Assembly (NCBI GenBank): GCA_035267785.1
Contig: DATFLL010000055.1
Span: 1-20,824, forward strand
DNA: 20,824 nt
Reading direction: 5' to 3'
Source of the DNA: DATFLL01 sp035267785
GTDB lineage: Bacteria > Pseudomonadota > Gammaproteobacteria > DATFLL01
Shown here one piece after another: positions 1 to 8,709 of this stretch (positions within the stretch are counted from its first letter, which is position 1; each line of letters starts with the position of its first letter). The position numbers were made by a program, and so were the translations under genes. The notes under the pieces were generated by a model. It was not told the origin of the DNA. It did not search any database and saw only the letters and a program-made list of their open reading frames with translations.

Positions 1-3
1 TAA
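1..3 (+). other. possible stop codon of an upstream gene (pstS?)
   Basis: The window opens with TAA, followed 20 bases later by a strong hairpin and then pstC. This fits the last codon of a gene ending exactly here, and pstS usually precedes pstC. No coding sequence is visible, so this is inference from position only. Confidence 0.25.
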
Positions 4-22
4 GATCGGCCCGGTACCGGAT

Positions 23-56
23 GGAGGAGCCGTCCCTGGACGGCTCCTCCTTTCTC
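23..56 (+). terminator. hairpin with short T-rich tail ahead of pstC
   Basis: Positions 23-35 are perfectly complementary to 38-50, giving a 12-13 bp GC-rich stem with a very small loop, followed by TTTCTC. It sits between the presumed end of pstS and the pstC ribosome binding site. In pst operons such a hairpin often makes the binding-protein transcript more abundant than the downstream permease genes by partial termination or by 3' end protection. The T tract is short, so partial read-through is likely. Confidence 0.7.
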
Positions 57-87
57 AATCACAGCGAATCGACTTCCGGAGGTCAGT

Positions 88-1062
88 TTGGACCGGCAAG
101 TGTCGAGCAGCCCGGCCGCCACGGGACTGCACCGGGGTGCGCACCTCGACAGCCTGTTCCGCGGCGCCACCCGCGTGTTCGCGGCCCTGGTGTTCGCCAT
201 CGTCATCGGAATCCTGATCTCCCTGATCATCGGGGCCTATCCGGCCTTCCAGAAATTCGGCTTCGGCTTTTTCACCAGCACGGAGTGGAACCCGGTCACC
301 GAGCAGTTCGGGGCCCTGGTGGCCATCTTCGGAACCCTGGTCACCTCGACCATCGCTCTGATCATCGCGGTGCCGGTCAGCTTCGGCATCGCCATGTTCA
401 CCACCCAGCTGGCGCCGGTCTGGCTCAAGCGCCCCATCGCGACCGCGGTGGAACTGCTCGCCGCCATCCCCAGCATCATCTACGGTATCTGGGGGCTGTT
501 CGTGTTCGCGCCCCTGTTCGCCGACCATGTCCAGCCCTGGGTCACCGACCACCTGGGCAACTGGCCCCTGGTGGGTGCCTTGTTTCAGGGCCCGCCCATG
601 GGCATCGGCATGTTCACCGCCAGCCTCATCCTGGCCATCATGATCATCCCGTTCATTGCCGCGGTCATGCGCGACGTGTTCGAGGTCGTGCCGGCCTCGC
701 TGACCGAGTCGGCCTATGCGCTGGGCTCGACCACCTGGGAGGTGGTCTGGAACATCATCCTGCCCTACACCAAGGCCGGCGTGGTCGGCGGCATCATGCT
801 GGGCCTGGGCCGGGCCCTGGGCGAGACCATGGCGGTGACCTTCGTCATCGGCAACGCCCATAACATCAGCGCCTCGCTGTTCATGCCCGGCAATACCATC
901 GCCTCGACACTGGCCAACGAGTTCACCGAGGCCACGGGGACCATCTATCCATCGTCGCTGATCGCCATCGGGTTGATCCTGTTCCTGATCACCTTCGTGG
1001 TATTGGCGCTGGCCAAGCTGTTGCTCATGCGTTTGACAGCGCGTGAAGGCACGCGCAGTTGA
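88..1062 (+). CDS. pstC: phosphate ABC transporter permease PstC
   Basis: Inner-membrane permease subunit of the high-affinity phosphate importer PstSCAB; it pairs with PstA to form the channel. The 324-residue product has a polar N-terminus, a first membrane helix at about 29-50 and five further hydrophobic segments. The ABC-permease EAA loop is at about 207-231 (TESAYALGSTTWEVV and following), where the PstB ATPase docks. Length matches the family (about 300-320). The start is a TTG at 88, chosen because GGAGGT lies at 77-82 with good spacing and no better ATG precedes the first helix. pstA follows directly. Expected regulation is by PhoB under phosphate limitation, but the promoter would lie upstream of the window. 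Confidence 0.95.
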   Translation: MDRQVSSSPAATGLHRGAHLDSLFRGATRVFAALVFAIVIGILISLIIGAYPAFQKFGFGFFTSTEWNPVTEQFGALVAIFGTLVTSTIALIIAVPVSFGIAMFTTQLAPVWLKRPIATAVELLAAIPSIIYGIWGLFVFAPLFADHVQPWVTDHLGNWPLVGALFQGPPMGIGMFTASLILAIMIIPFIAAVMRDVFEVVPASLTESAYALGSTTWEVVWNIILPYTKAGVVGGIMLGLGRALGETMAVTFVIGNAHNISASLFMPGNTIASTLANEFTEATGTIYPSSLIAIGLILFLITFVVLALAKLLLMRLTAREGTRS

Positions 1063-1072
1063 GGGGGCGGTG

Positions 1073-1915
1073 GTGAACCTGTATCGACGACGCGTCTTCA
1101 TCAATTACTTCAACCTGACGGTGTCGGTGCTGACGACACTGTTCGGCCTGTTCTGGCTCGTATGGCTGTTGTGGACCCTGCTCGCCAACGGACTGCAGTG
1201 GATACACTGGGACTTGTTCACCAAGACGACGCCGCCCCCGGGCAGCGACGGCGGGCTCATCAACGCTATCGTCGGCAGCGGTATCATGACCGTCCTCGGC
1301 GTGGCCATCGGCGCGCCGGTCGGTGTGATGGCGGCAACCTATCTGTCGGAGTTCGGCCGCGCCTCGAAGTTGGCGCCCGTCGTGCGCTTCGTCAACGACA
1401 TCCTGCTCAGCGCCCCGTCCATCATCATCGGCGTGTTCGTCTTCGAGTTGATCGTAGTCAACATGGGGCATTTTTCCGGTTGGGCGGGGGCCGTAGCCCT
1501 GGCCCTGATAGTGATCCCGGTGGTGGTGCGTACCACCGAGGACATGCTGCGTCTGGTGCCGGACACCTTGCGCGAGGCCGCCGCCGCGCTGGGGGCACCG
1601 CAGTGGAAGGTTATCGTACATGTGGTCTACCGCGCGGCCCGCGCGGGGATACTCACGGGCGTGATGCTGGCCATCGCCCGCATCAGCGGCGAGACGGCGC
1701 CGCTGCTGTTCACAGCCCTGAACAATCAGTTCTGGAGCACGGACATGAACCAGCCCATGGCCAATCTGCCCTATGTCATATTCCAGTTCGCCATGAGCCC
1801 GTATGATGACTGGCATCATCTGGCCTGGGCGGGCGCGTTGCTGATTACCTTCAGTATCCTGCTGCTCAATATCCTCGCCCGCGTGGTGCTGCGCGAGCGC
1901 AAGACGAGTCGATGA
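1073..1915 (+). CDS. pstA: phosphate ABC transporter permease PstA
   Basis: Second permease subunit of the phosphate importer. I chose the GTG at 1073 (280 aa, starting MNLYRRRVFINYF) because GAGGGGG at 1061-1067 is a well-spaced ribosome binding site; an in-frame GTG at 1043 would overlap pstC by 20 bases and has no such site. Six hydrophobic segments are visible, the first at about 15-38. The EAA loop lies at about 168-193 (REAAAALGAPQWKVI and following). The stop overlaps the pstB start in an ATGA, which implies translational coupling. Length and motifs are ordinary for PstA. Confidence 0.94.
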   Translation: MNLYRRRVFINYFNLTVSVLTTLFGLFWLVWLLWTLLANGLQWIHWDLFTKTTPPPGSDGGLINAIVGSGIMTVLGVAIGAPVGVMAATYLSEFGRASKLAPVVRFVNDILLSAPSIIIGVFVFELIVVNMGHFSGWAGAVALALIVIPVVVRTTEDMLRLVPDTLREAAAALGAPQWKVIVHVVYRAARAGILTGVMLAIARISGETAPLLFTALNNQFWSTDMNQPMANLPYVIFQFAMSPYDDWHHLAWAGALLITFSILLLNILARVVLRERKTSR

Positions 1916-2805
1916 CGATTATGAACGGCACTGGTGAGAACATGCTAAAGAACACGATCCCGGGCTCGGCGACCTCTTCGGCCGAGACCGAGGCCGAAAG
2001 CCGCGAACACGCCGACGATTTCGTCGCGCGCACGCCGCCGGACGTGATGCCCGAGGGCAAGCTCGTGGTCAAGGACCTTGATTTTTACTACGGGAAGTTC
2101 CACGCGCTGCACTCGATCAGCATGAGCATCCCGGAGAAGAAGGTCACGGCCTTCATCGGGCCCTCCGGTTGCGGCAAGTCGACGCTTCTGCGCTCGTTCA
2201 ATCGCATCTACGAGCTCTATCCGGACCAGCGTGCCGAGGGCGAGGTTCTGCTCGACGGTCGCAACGTCCTGGACAAGGGAGAGGATCTGAATCACCTGCG
2301 GGCCAAGGTCGGCATGGTGTTCCAGAAGCCCACACCGTTTCCCATGACCGTCTACGACAACATCGCGTTCGGCGTGCGTCTGTACGAGAGGCTCTCGCGC
2401 TCGGACATGGACGACCGAGTGGAGTGGGCGCTGAAAAAGGCGGCCCTGTGGGAAGAGGTGCGCGACAAGCTGCGCCAGATCGGCACCCAGCTCTCGGGCG
2501 GTCAGCAGCAGCGTCTGTGTATCGCGAGAGCCATCGCGGTCAAGCCCGAAGTACTGCTGCTCGACGAACCGGCCTCGGCGCTGGATCCGATTTCCACGTT
2601 GAAGATCGAGGAGCTCATCAATGAGCTCAAGGACGACTACACCATCGTCATCGTCACGCACAACATGCAGCAGGCCGCGCGCGTGTCCGACTACACGGCC
2701 TTCATGTACCTCGGCAAGCTCATCGAGTTCGACGACACTAACGTAATCTTCACCAAGCCAAACCGCAAAGAGACGGAAGACTACATCACCGGCCGCTACG
2801 GCTGA
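1912..2805 (+). CDS. pstB: phosphate ABC transporter ATPase PstB
   Basis: Cytoplasmic ATPase that powers PstSCA phosphate import. Visible ABC motifs (297-aa numbering) are Walker A GPSGCGKST 83-91, Q-loop VFQKP with Q138, signature LSGGQ 194-198, Walker B VLLLDEP 214-220 and switch His250. The C-terminal TGRYG is typical of PstB. The protein has about 45 residues before the usual core; the ATG at 1912 overlaps the pstA stop, while an in-frame ATG at 1942 preceded by GGTGAG would shorten this tail. The extension is polar and acidic. No phoU follows; the next 500 bases are repeats. Confidence 0.95.
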   Translation: MTIMNGTGENMLKNTIPGSATSSAETEAESREHADDFVARTPPDVMPEGKLVVKDLDFYYGKFHALHSISMSIPEKKVTAFIGPSGCGKSTLLRSFNRIYELYPDQRAEGEVLLDGRNVLDKGEDLNHLRAKVGMVFQKPTPFPMTVYDNIAFGVRLYERLSRSDMDDRVEWALKKAALWEEVRDKLRQIGTQLSGGQQQRLCIARAIAVKPEVLLLDEPASALDPISTLKIEELINELKDDYTIVIVTHNMQQAARVSDYTAFMYLGKLIEFDDTNVIFTKPNRKETEDYITGRYG

Positions 2806-2836
2806 GGCGCCGGGCAAGGTTCGGGGGCCGACAGGC

Positions 2837-2873
2837 AACGCAAAGGGCGCAAAGACGCAGAGTGCGCAAAGGA
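2837..2873 (+). repeat. CGCAAAG repeat unit 1
   Basis: This 37-base unit begins AACGCAAAGGGCGCAAAG. By hand alignment it matches the reverse complement of unit 4 (3172-3208) at about 32 of 37 positions and that of unit 2 (2945-2981) at about 27. Units 1 and 4 therefore resemble terminal inverted repeats of a roughly 370-bp element. Confidence 0.75.
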
Positions 2874-2944
2874 AAACCTTTTTCATGTTGCACCTGCCGG
2901 GCCGCGCGGCGATAACATCCCGCGCCTTGCCAAAAAGTCTTCTT

Positions 2945-2981
2945 CTCTTTGCGTCCTTTGCGCCTTTGCGTCCTCCGCGTC
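2945..2981 (-). repeat. CGCAAAG repeat unit 2 (inverted)
   Basis: Reverse-complement copy of the CGCAAAG unit (reads CTTTGCGTCCTTTGCG on the + strand). It faces unit 1 and could form a long, imperfect hairpin with it; it is also about 29/37 identical in inverted sense to unit 3. Confidence 0.75.
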
Positions 2982-3061
2982 GACGGCCGAGCCCGAAAAA
3001 GGCCGATAACCCATCTAGCAGCCCCGGTTCCCGCCGTGCTATAGGTCGAACCCGGACGATT

Positions 3062-3098
3062 AACGCAAAGGGCGCAAAGTCGCCAAGGACGCGGAGAG
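3062..3098 (+). repeat. CGCAAAG repeat unit 3
   Basis: Same orientation as unit 1 and starting with the same AACGCAAAGGGCGCAAAG. It pairs with unit 4, so units 1/2 and 3/4 make two successive inverted pairs. Confidence 0.75.
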
Positions 3099-3171
3099 AG
3101 GACAATTCTTGCGCGGCTAGCCTCGGAATTCCACTTCGTACAGGGAAGCCGTCGGCGTAGTCGATAATCTT

Positions 3172-3208
3172 CCCTTTGCGCACTCTGCGCCTTTGCGTCC
3201 TCCGCGTT
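3172..3208 (-). repeat. CGCAAAG repeat unit 4 (inverted)
   Basis: Reverse-complement copy closest to unit 1; both contain the segment read as CGCAGAGTGCGCAAAGG. Its right end reads into TTGACA (3207-3212), but no fitting -10 follows at normal spacing. Confidence 0.75.
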
Positions 3209-3276
3209 GACAGCCGCATACGAATAGAACGCACATCGGTTTATATCACGCCTGTTACAGCCGGCGCTGGGGCCTG

Positions 3277-3285
3277 TGATATCCT
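3277..3285 (+). promoter_or_regulatory. possible extended -10 for the bat operon
   Basis: TGATATCCT resembles an extended -10 element (TGnTATnnT) about 30 bases before the moxR ATG. The -35 region is poor (TTACAG at 3255-3260 is 19 bases away). Weak candidate only. Confidence 0.25.
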
Positions 3286-3315
3286 TGCCCGGATTCCCAT
3301 CGATTCGGACAGCGC

Positions 3316-4281
<966 letters not shown>

Positions 4282-4291
4282 CGCCCGACCC

Positions 4292-5317
4292 ATGGCGCGG
4301 CGACTCATCAACACGGTGCGTGCGCGACTTGCCGGCGGCGGCAGGCTGGCGCGCGCGGTGCAGCGTTTTTGGACGTTCCCGCGCGATGGAACGGGGCGGG
4401 GCGACTACCCGCCCTTGGTGAGCAGCGCTGAGATCGAGGCCCTGCTGCGTCGGCTGCAGGGCCTGGGCCGCGAACCCGGTGCGCCCTGGCTGGTACACAC
4501 GCGGCAGGTGGGAGAGGCGGACTCGGCGTTCGTCGGCAGCGGTCTGGACTTCGAGGAGCTCAGACCCTACGCCGCCGGCGACGATCTGCGTGACGTGGAT
4601 TGGCGGGCATTGGCACGCAGCGGCCGGGCCTTCGTCAAACGCTATCGTGAAGAACGCCAGGCGGTCCTGCACGTCGTGCTGGACCGCCGTGCCAATATGC
4701 GGTTTGGCACGCACTGTCGCCTGAAGGTCGCGCAAGGAGCGCGGGCCGGGGCGGTGTTCGCCTTGGCGGCGATGCTGCGCGGCGCCGCGGTGGGGCTGAC
4801 CAGCCTCGGCCCCGACGGGCGCCATGTGCGCGCTCAATCCGGCCGCGGAGCGATCATGGGTGTACTGCGCGACCTCGCGGCGCCCTGTCCGCCATTGGTC
4901 GCGCGGTCCGATGCCTCCCACGACTTGTTCGCCCGACAGCTCGCGGAGGTCGAGTCCCTGGTGCCGGCCGGGGGACGCGTGCTGCTGCTCAGCGACTTTC
5001 GCGGCCTGCGCGAAGACGACCTTGGGGTACTGGCCCGTCTGGCCGCGCGCTGTCCGGTCACCGCGCTGCACATCGAGGACGAGAGCGAGCGCCATCTCCC
5101 GGCTCTGGGCTGGGCGGACTTCGCTGCGCCGGGGGGGCGCGAGGTTCGCACAGTCGATGCGGGCAGCGCGGCCCTGCGCGATGAGTTCGCCGCGGCGGCG
5201 CACCAGCGCCGTCAGACTCTGCGCGAACGCCTCGAACCGTTGGGAATCGCCTTTCACAGCTGCACGACGTGCGACGATGTCTTCGTCCAACTTGGCGCGA
5301 GTGCCCTGCATGGCTGA
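4292..5317 (+). CDS. DUF58 domain protein of the Bat operon
   Basis: The 341-aa protein carries the DUF58 hallmark near residues 84-104 (GLDFEELRPYAAGDDLRD, then VDW), followed by a VWA-like fold. The usual metal-binding DxSxS stretch reads DRRANM at 131-136, so the serines are absent and metal binding is doubtful. DUF58 genes nearly always follow moxR; the role is unknown, possibly a scaffold for the ATPase. No clear membrane helix is seen. The last 8 bases overlap the next ORF (ATG 5310), suggesting translational coupling. Confidence 0.9.
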   Translation: MARRLINTVRARLAGGGRLARAVQRFWTFPRDGTGRGDYPPLVSSAEIEALLRRLQGLGREPGAPWLVHTRQVGEADSAFVGSGLDFEELRPYAAGDDLRDVDWRALARSGRAFVKRYREERQAVLHVVLDRRANMRFGTHCRLKVAQGARAGAVFALAAMLRGAAVGLTSLGPDGRHVRAQSGRGAIMGVLRDLAAPCPPLVARSDASHDLFARQLAEVESLVPAGGRVLLLSDFRGLREDDLGVLARLAARCPVTALHIEDESERHLPALGWADFAAPGGREVRTVDAGSAALRDEFAAAAHQRRQTLRERLEPLGIAFHSCTTCDDVFVQLGASALHG

Positions 5318-5753
5318 TCCCAACGCCGCACTCATCGATATCGTCGGTCCGGCCGGCCCCGCCCAGTCCGCGGGGGGCGGCTGGCCGTTCTTTCAATGGC
5401 TGCTCGTCGCCGTAGCGGTCGCCGCGCTGGTCGTATGGATTGCCGCGCGCCTGCCGGTGTGGCGCACCCGGCTGGCACTGTGGCGGTTGCGCCGCGCACA
5501 CGAGGCGGGCCTCATGGACAGCCGCGAGGCGTCTTACCGCCTTGCCGCTGAGCTGCGGCGCCACTATCGCTTGCGCCGTTTGGACGCGGCGTCGGTTTCG
5601 ATGCATGCCGGCGGCGATTGGTCGGCGGTGCTCAGGCGTCTTGATCGCTTCCGCTACCGGCCGGCACAGTCCCGGGCCTCGCCGCGTCAATGGCAGCGGC
5701 TGTGCGACGCGGCGGTGCGGCGGCTCGGCACGCGGTGGGGGTGTGGCTTGTGA
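5310..5753 (+). CDS. DUF4381-like small membrane protein
   Basis: A 147-aa protein with one strong membrane helix at about 27-48 and a basic cytoplasmic region containing a helical segment (REASYRLAAELRRHYRLRRL). Its size, single helix and place between DUF58 and batA match the DUF4381 family of Bat operons; the family call rests on context plus this general shape. The start at 5310 overlaps the DUF58 stop and the stop overlaps the batA start (GTGA), so it is translated as part of the chain. Function unknown; possibly an anchor for the VWA complex. Confidence 0.75.
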   Translation: MADPNAALIDIVGPAGPAQSAGGGWPFFQWLLVAVAVAALVVWIAARLPVWRTRLALWRLRRAHEAGLMDSREASYRLAAELRRHYRLRRLDAASVSMHAGGDWSAVLRRLDRFRYRPAQSRASPRQWQRLCDAAVRRLGTRWGCGL

Positions 5754-6835
5754 TCTCGGACCTCATCGCCGGGTGGCCGACCGGGCTGCACTTCGTGGAC
5801 CCGCTTTGGCTGGCCCTGCTGCCGTTGGCGTGGTGGGCGGCCTGGCGATCGCGCACGGGAGCGCAGCGGCGGGTCGGGCGGGTTGTGCTCGTGCACCCCG
5901 ATGCCGAACGGTTCGGTCCGCGTGCGCAGCGAGCGCCCGGTGCCGGTCGCTGGTGGCTCGTCGGGTTGGCCGGTTCGCTCTTGCTGGCGGCGCTGGCCCG
6001 ACCGCAAAGTATCGGCGGCTGGATAACGCCGCCGCCGCTCGGACGTCAGCTGGTCATGCTGGTCGATGTCTCACAGAGCATGAGCATCAGCGACTTTCGT
6101 TTTCAAGGCCAGCGCGTACAGCGTATCGACGTGCTCAAGGGTGTGGTCACGCGCTTTGTCCGGGCGCGGCGCGCCGATCGTTTCGCACTGATCACGTTTG
6201 CCAGTCATGCCGCCACACTGGTGCCGATGACCGCCGATCGCACGCTGGTCGAAGCCATGCTCCAGCGTTTGCACGTGGGCGTAATCGGCGATGATACCGC
6301 AATCGGGGACGCCCTCGTATTGGCGTTGAAACAGGTCCGCGAGCATCGCTCTTCGAGTGCGCGGCCCGGGGTGTCCGGCGGCGATGAGCGCCGCCCGCGC
6401 CCGGCGTTGATCCTGTTTTCCGATGGCGACAATACTGCCGGGCAGGTCCGTCCGCGCGACGCGGTGGCCATCGCACGCCGCCTCGGCGTGGCGATCTACA
6501 CCGTGGCCATCGGCGGCGACGCTCAGCCGCGGGCCGCCGACGCGAAGGACTCGTCCCGGGCGATGGGCCTGCGCGAGATTGCGCGGCGCACCGGTGGGCG
6601 CTACTACCGCGGCGGCAATCCGCGGGCGCTGCAGAGCATCATGGCCGACATCGATCGTCTCGAGCGTACCGAACGCCCGCCAGCGACACAGCGCCGCGTC
6701 ACCGAGTGGTACGTGTGGCCGCTCGGCGCCGGCGCGGCATTGTTCCTGCTCGCCGCCCTGCCGTTCGAGCCTCGGGCCGGTCGCCGTGGCCGGCGGGCGA
6801 CGGGACCGGGTCGGTCGGGGCGGGGCGCGGCATGA
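5750..6835 (+). CDS. batA: BatA-like VWA membrane protein
   Basis: Inner-membrane VWA-domain protein of the Bat (aerotolerance) type. With the GTG start at 5750 (overlapping the previous stop; GGTGGGGG 7 bases upstream) it has 361 residues. Two N-terminal hydrophobic segments (about 17-33 and 68-83) are followed by a VWA domain with a complete MIDAS: DVSQS 106-110, T183 in GDDTAIGDAL, and D225 in ILFSDGDNT. A C-terminal helix (about residues 320-335) anchors the other end. An in-frame upstream ATG at 5690 would lie inside the preceding gene and is less likely. The stop overlaps batB as ATGA. Confidence 0.88.
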   Translation: MISDLIAGWPTGLHFVDPLWLALLPLAWWAAWRSRTGAQRRVGRVVLVHPDAERFGPRAQRAPGAGRWWLVGLAGSLLLAALARPQSIGGWITPPPLGRQLVMLVDVSQSMSISDFRFQGQRVQRIDVLKGVVTRFVRARRADRFALITFASHAATLVPMTADRTLVEAMLQRLHVGVIGDDTAIGDALVLALKQVREHRSSSARPGVSGGDERRPRPALILFSDGDNTAGQVRPRDAVAIARRLGVAIYTVAIGGDAQPRAADAKDSSRAMGLREIARRTGGRYYRGGNPRALQSIMADIDRLERTERPPATQRRVTEWYVWPLGAGAALFLLAALPFEPRAGRRGRRATGPGRSGRGAA

Positions 6836-8709
6836 GCCTGTTGAACACACTCGCGGCCATCGAGTGGCATCACCCGGCCGCCTGGTCGCTGGCCGCAGTC
6901 CCGCCGCTACTCTGGCTGCTGGCCGGCCTGCGCCGGCGCCGCACCCTGAGCTATGCCGAGCAGACGCTTCGGCCATGGGCGGTTCGCGACGCCGGGCCCA
7001 CGGCGTCCTGGTCAACGTTCGGGAGGGCAGCGGTTCGCCTGCTGGGCTGGATCCTGCTCGCCGCGGCCCTGGCCGGGCCGCGCCTGCCCGAGCTGCACGG
7101 AGGCGGGCCGGCCGGCGGGCCGGGAGATGCGAGTCGAGCGGATGTCGATCTGATGGTGGTGTTGCAGGTGCCCTTCGAGCCGCAGGACCCGGTGGCCGAG
7201 GCCTATATGCAGCGCGTGTGGACCGAGCTGCAGGACCTGACGGCGCGGCTGCACGGCGAGCGGGTGGGGCTGGTCGCCTACAACGGGCGGGCCGGCGTGC
7301 TCGCGACACCGACCGCCGATCGCGGCGCGCTGCGATTTTACCTGCGCCATGCCCCGATGGTGCTGGCCGGTTGGCGCGGCGATGCGCTCCCCGGGGCACT
7401 CGTCCGGGCGCGTCGGACCGTTGCGAATGCCCGCTCGGGCGGACGCTCGGCCGGGATCGTGCTGATCGCGGCCGGCGGGACGCTGCCCGATCCGGCGGCG
7501 CTGGCCAAGGCGTTGAAGGGGCTGCGGGAGGCCGACGTCCCCGTGTTCGCGCTGGACATGCACGCTCTCGCGGCGGACCTGTTGGCGCGCCACCCGCGCT
7601 CGCGCGCCTTCGGCGTCCCGGCCTTGGGGCCGGCGGCCAAGCGGAACATCGCTCCGGTGGGCGGGGTGCTGCGCGAGGTCGCGCGGCGCACCGGCGGTGA
7701 GTATGCCCGGCTCAGCGACGGCGACGCCGACTGGCGGCATTTGTACGATGACGGCGCCGGCGAGCTGCCCAGTCGCCCTGCAGTCGGTTCGGGCGAGCTG
7801 GTGCGCAGCTGGCGCCCCCTGTACGCCTGGTTTTTGCTGCCGGCGTTGCTGTTGCTGCTGCTCGATGCCGTCGGCGCCGGCAGCGGCGGTTGGCGGGGAC
7901 GGGCGACGGCGGCGCACATGCTCTGGGTGGTGCTGTGCCTGGGCATTGGCGCGGCCGCGGTCGGATGGGCACGGCCGGCCGCAGCCGCGCCGGTCCCGCC
8001 CGCGGCCCACCCGGCCGATCCGGCTTATGCCTCGGCTTATCGTGCGTACCAGGCGAAGGATTACGCGCTGGCCCAACTGCGTTTCGCCGCCGTCGCCGGT
8101 TATGCGGCGCGCCTGGGCGAGGGGGCCAGCGCCTATCGGCGCCGCGACTACGCCCACGCGGTTCGTCAGTTCGGGGCGGCTTTGTTGGCCGCCGGCAATG
8201 CGGGCGAGCGGGCCACAGCCTTGTTCAACCTCGGCAACGCGCGGTTCCAGCGACACGAGTACGCCCGCGCGGTAGAGGCCTACGAGGGTGCATTGGATTA
8301 CAGCCGCCAGGCCGGGGGGAATCAGGCGGCCCGGATTCGCCAGAATCTTTGGCTGGCGCGATCGCATCTGGCCGGCAAGAAGATCCGCCGACCGGCCGCC
8401 GAGGGCGGCCGGCCGGTGCGCCGCAGCGAGCCGCCCGAAGGCTTTCCCGACCAGACGCCGCCGACCGTCAGCGCCACGGGCACCGCTCGGCGCGGAGAGG
8501 TCGCCCGGCGCATCGCGCGCGGGGAGCTCTCGGCACGGCCGGAGCAAAGCGGCGTCGAGGGCGGTGCCCGGGATGAACGACCGACGGACGCCGCGGACGA
8601 CACCGTCCTCAAGCTCCTGGACCTGGTTGACGACCATACTGCAGCGCTCCTGCGCGGTGTCATCACGCATGAACCCGCTCCGTCGGCGGGCCCGGGGGAT
8701 CGACCATGA
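6832..8709 (+). CDS. batB: BatB-like VWA protein fused to BatC-like TPR region
   Basis: A 625-aa fusion. Residues 1-85 hold two hydrophobic segments, about 100-310 a VWA-like domain, about 331-345 and 363-380 further membrane helices, and about 400-490 TPR repeats (clear unit near 461-490, ALFNLGNARFQRHEYARAV) with a charged tail. BatB and BatC are separate in many bacteria and fused in others. The MIDAS is lost: the stretch equal to DVSQS in BatA reads VVLQVPFEP at 109-117, without the Asp and Ser ligands. It is therefore likely a structural partner of BatA rather than a metal-dependent VWA. The start ATG 6832 overlaps batA; the stop overlaps batD as ATGA. Confidence 0.85.
   Translation: MSLLNTLAAIEWHHPAAWSLAAVPPLLWLLAGLRRRRTLSYAEQTLRPWAVRDAGPTASWSTFGRAAVRLLGWILLAAALAGPRLPELHGGGPAGGPGDASRADVDLMVVLQVPFEPQDPVAEAYMQRVWTELQDLTARLHGERVGLVAYNGRAGVLATPTADRGALRFYLRHAPMVLAGWRGDALPGALVRARRTVANARSGGRSAGIVLIAAGGTLPDPAALAKALKGLREADVPVFALDMHALAADLLARHPRSRAFGVPALGPAAKRNIAPVGGVLREVARRTGGEYARLSDGDADWRHLYDDGAGELPSRPAVGSGELVRSWRPLYAWFLLPALLLLLLDAVGAGSGGWRGRATAAHMLWVVLCLGIGAAAVGWARPAAAAPVPPAAHPADPAYASAYRAYQAKDYALAQLRFAAVAGYAARLGEGASAYRRRDYAHAVRQFGAALLAAGNAGERATALFNLGNARFQRHEYARAVEAYEGALDYSRQAGGNQAARIRQNLWLARSHLAGKKIRRPAAEGGRPVRRSEPPEGFPDQTPPTVSATGTARRGEVARRIARGELSARPEQSGVEGGARDERPTDAADDTVLKLLDLVDDHTAALLRGVITHEPAPSAGPGDRP

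Larger units (their letters stand above)
2806..3315. other. gene-free interval holding a repeat array
   Basis: No convincing gene lies between pstB and moxR. The interval is dominated by four related CGCAAAG-rich units (separate entries) in alternating orientation, with about 60-80 bases of unrelated sequence between neighbours. Open frames crossing it translate into low-complexity strings such as LCALCVFAPFAL, a typical artefact of this repeat. No T-tract terminator for pstB was found. Confidence 0.7.

Noticed and set aside
2837..3208. CRISPR array
   Set aside because: Only four imperfect units, alternating in orientation, with uneven spacers and no cas genes nearby.
1945..3234. Long minus-strand open frame opposite pstB and through the repeat array
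   Set aside because: It is antisense to a clear pstB and its N-terminal part is translated CGCAAAG repeat (LCALCVFAPFAL type), a known kind of artefact.
3207..3247. TTGACA at 3207 as a -35 box for the bat operon
   Set aside because: No acceptable -10 at 16-18 bases; TTGACA is the edge of repeat unit 4.
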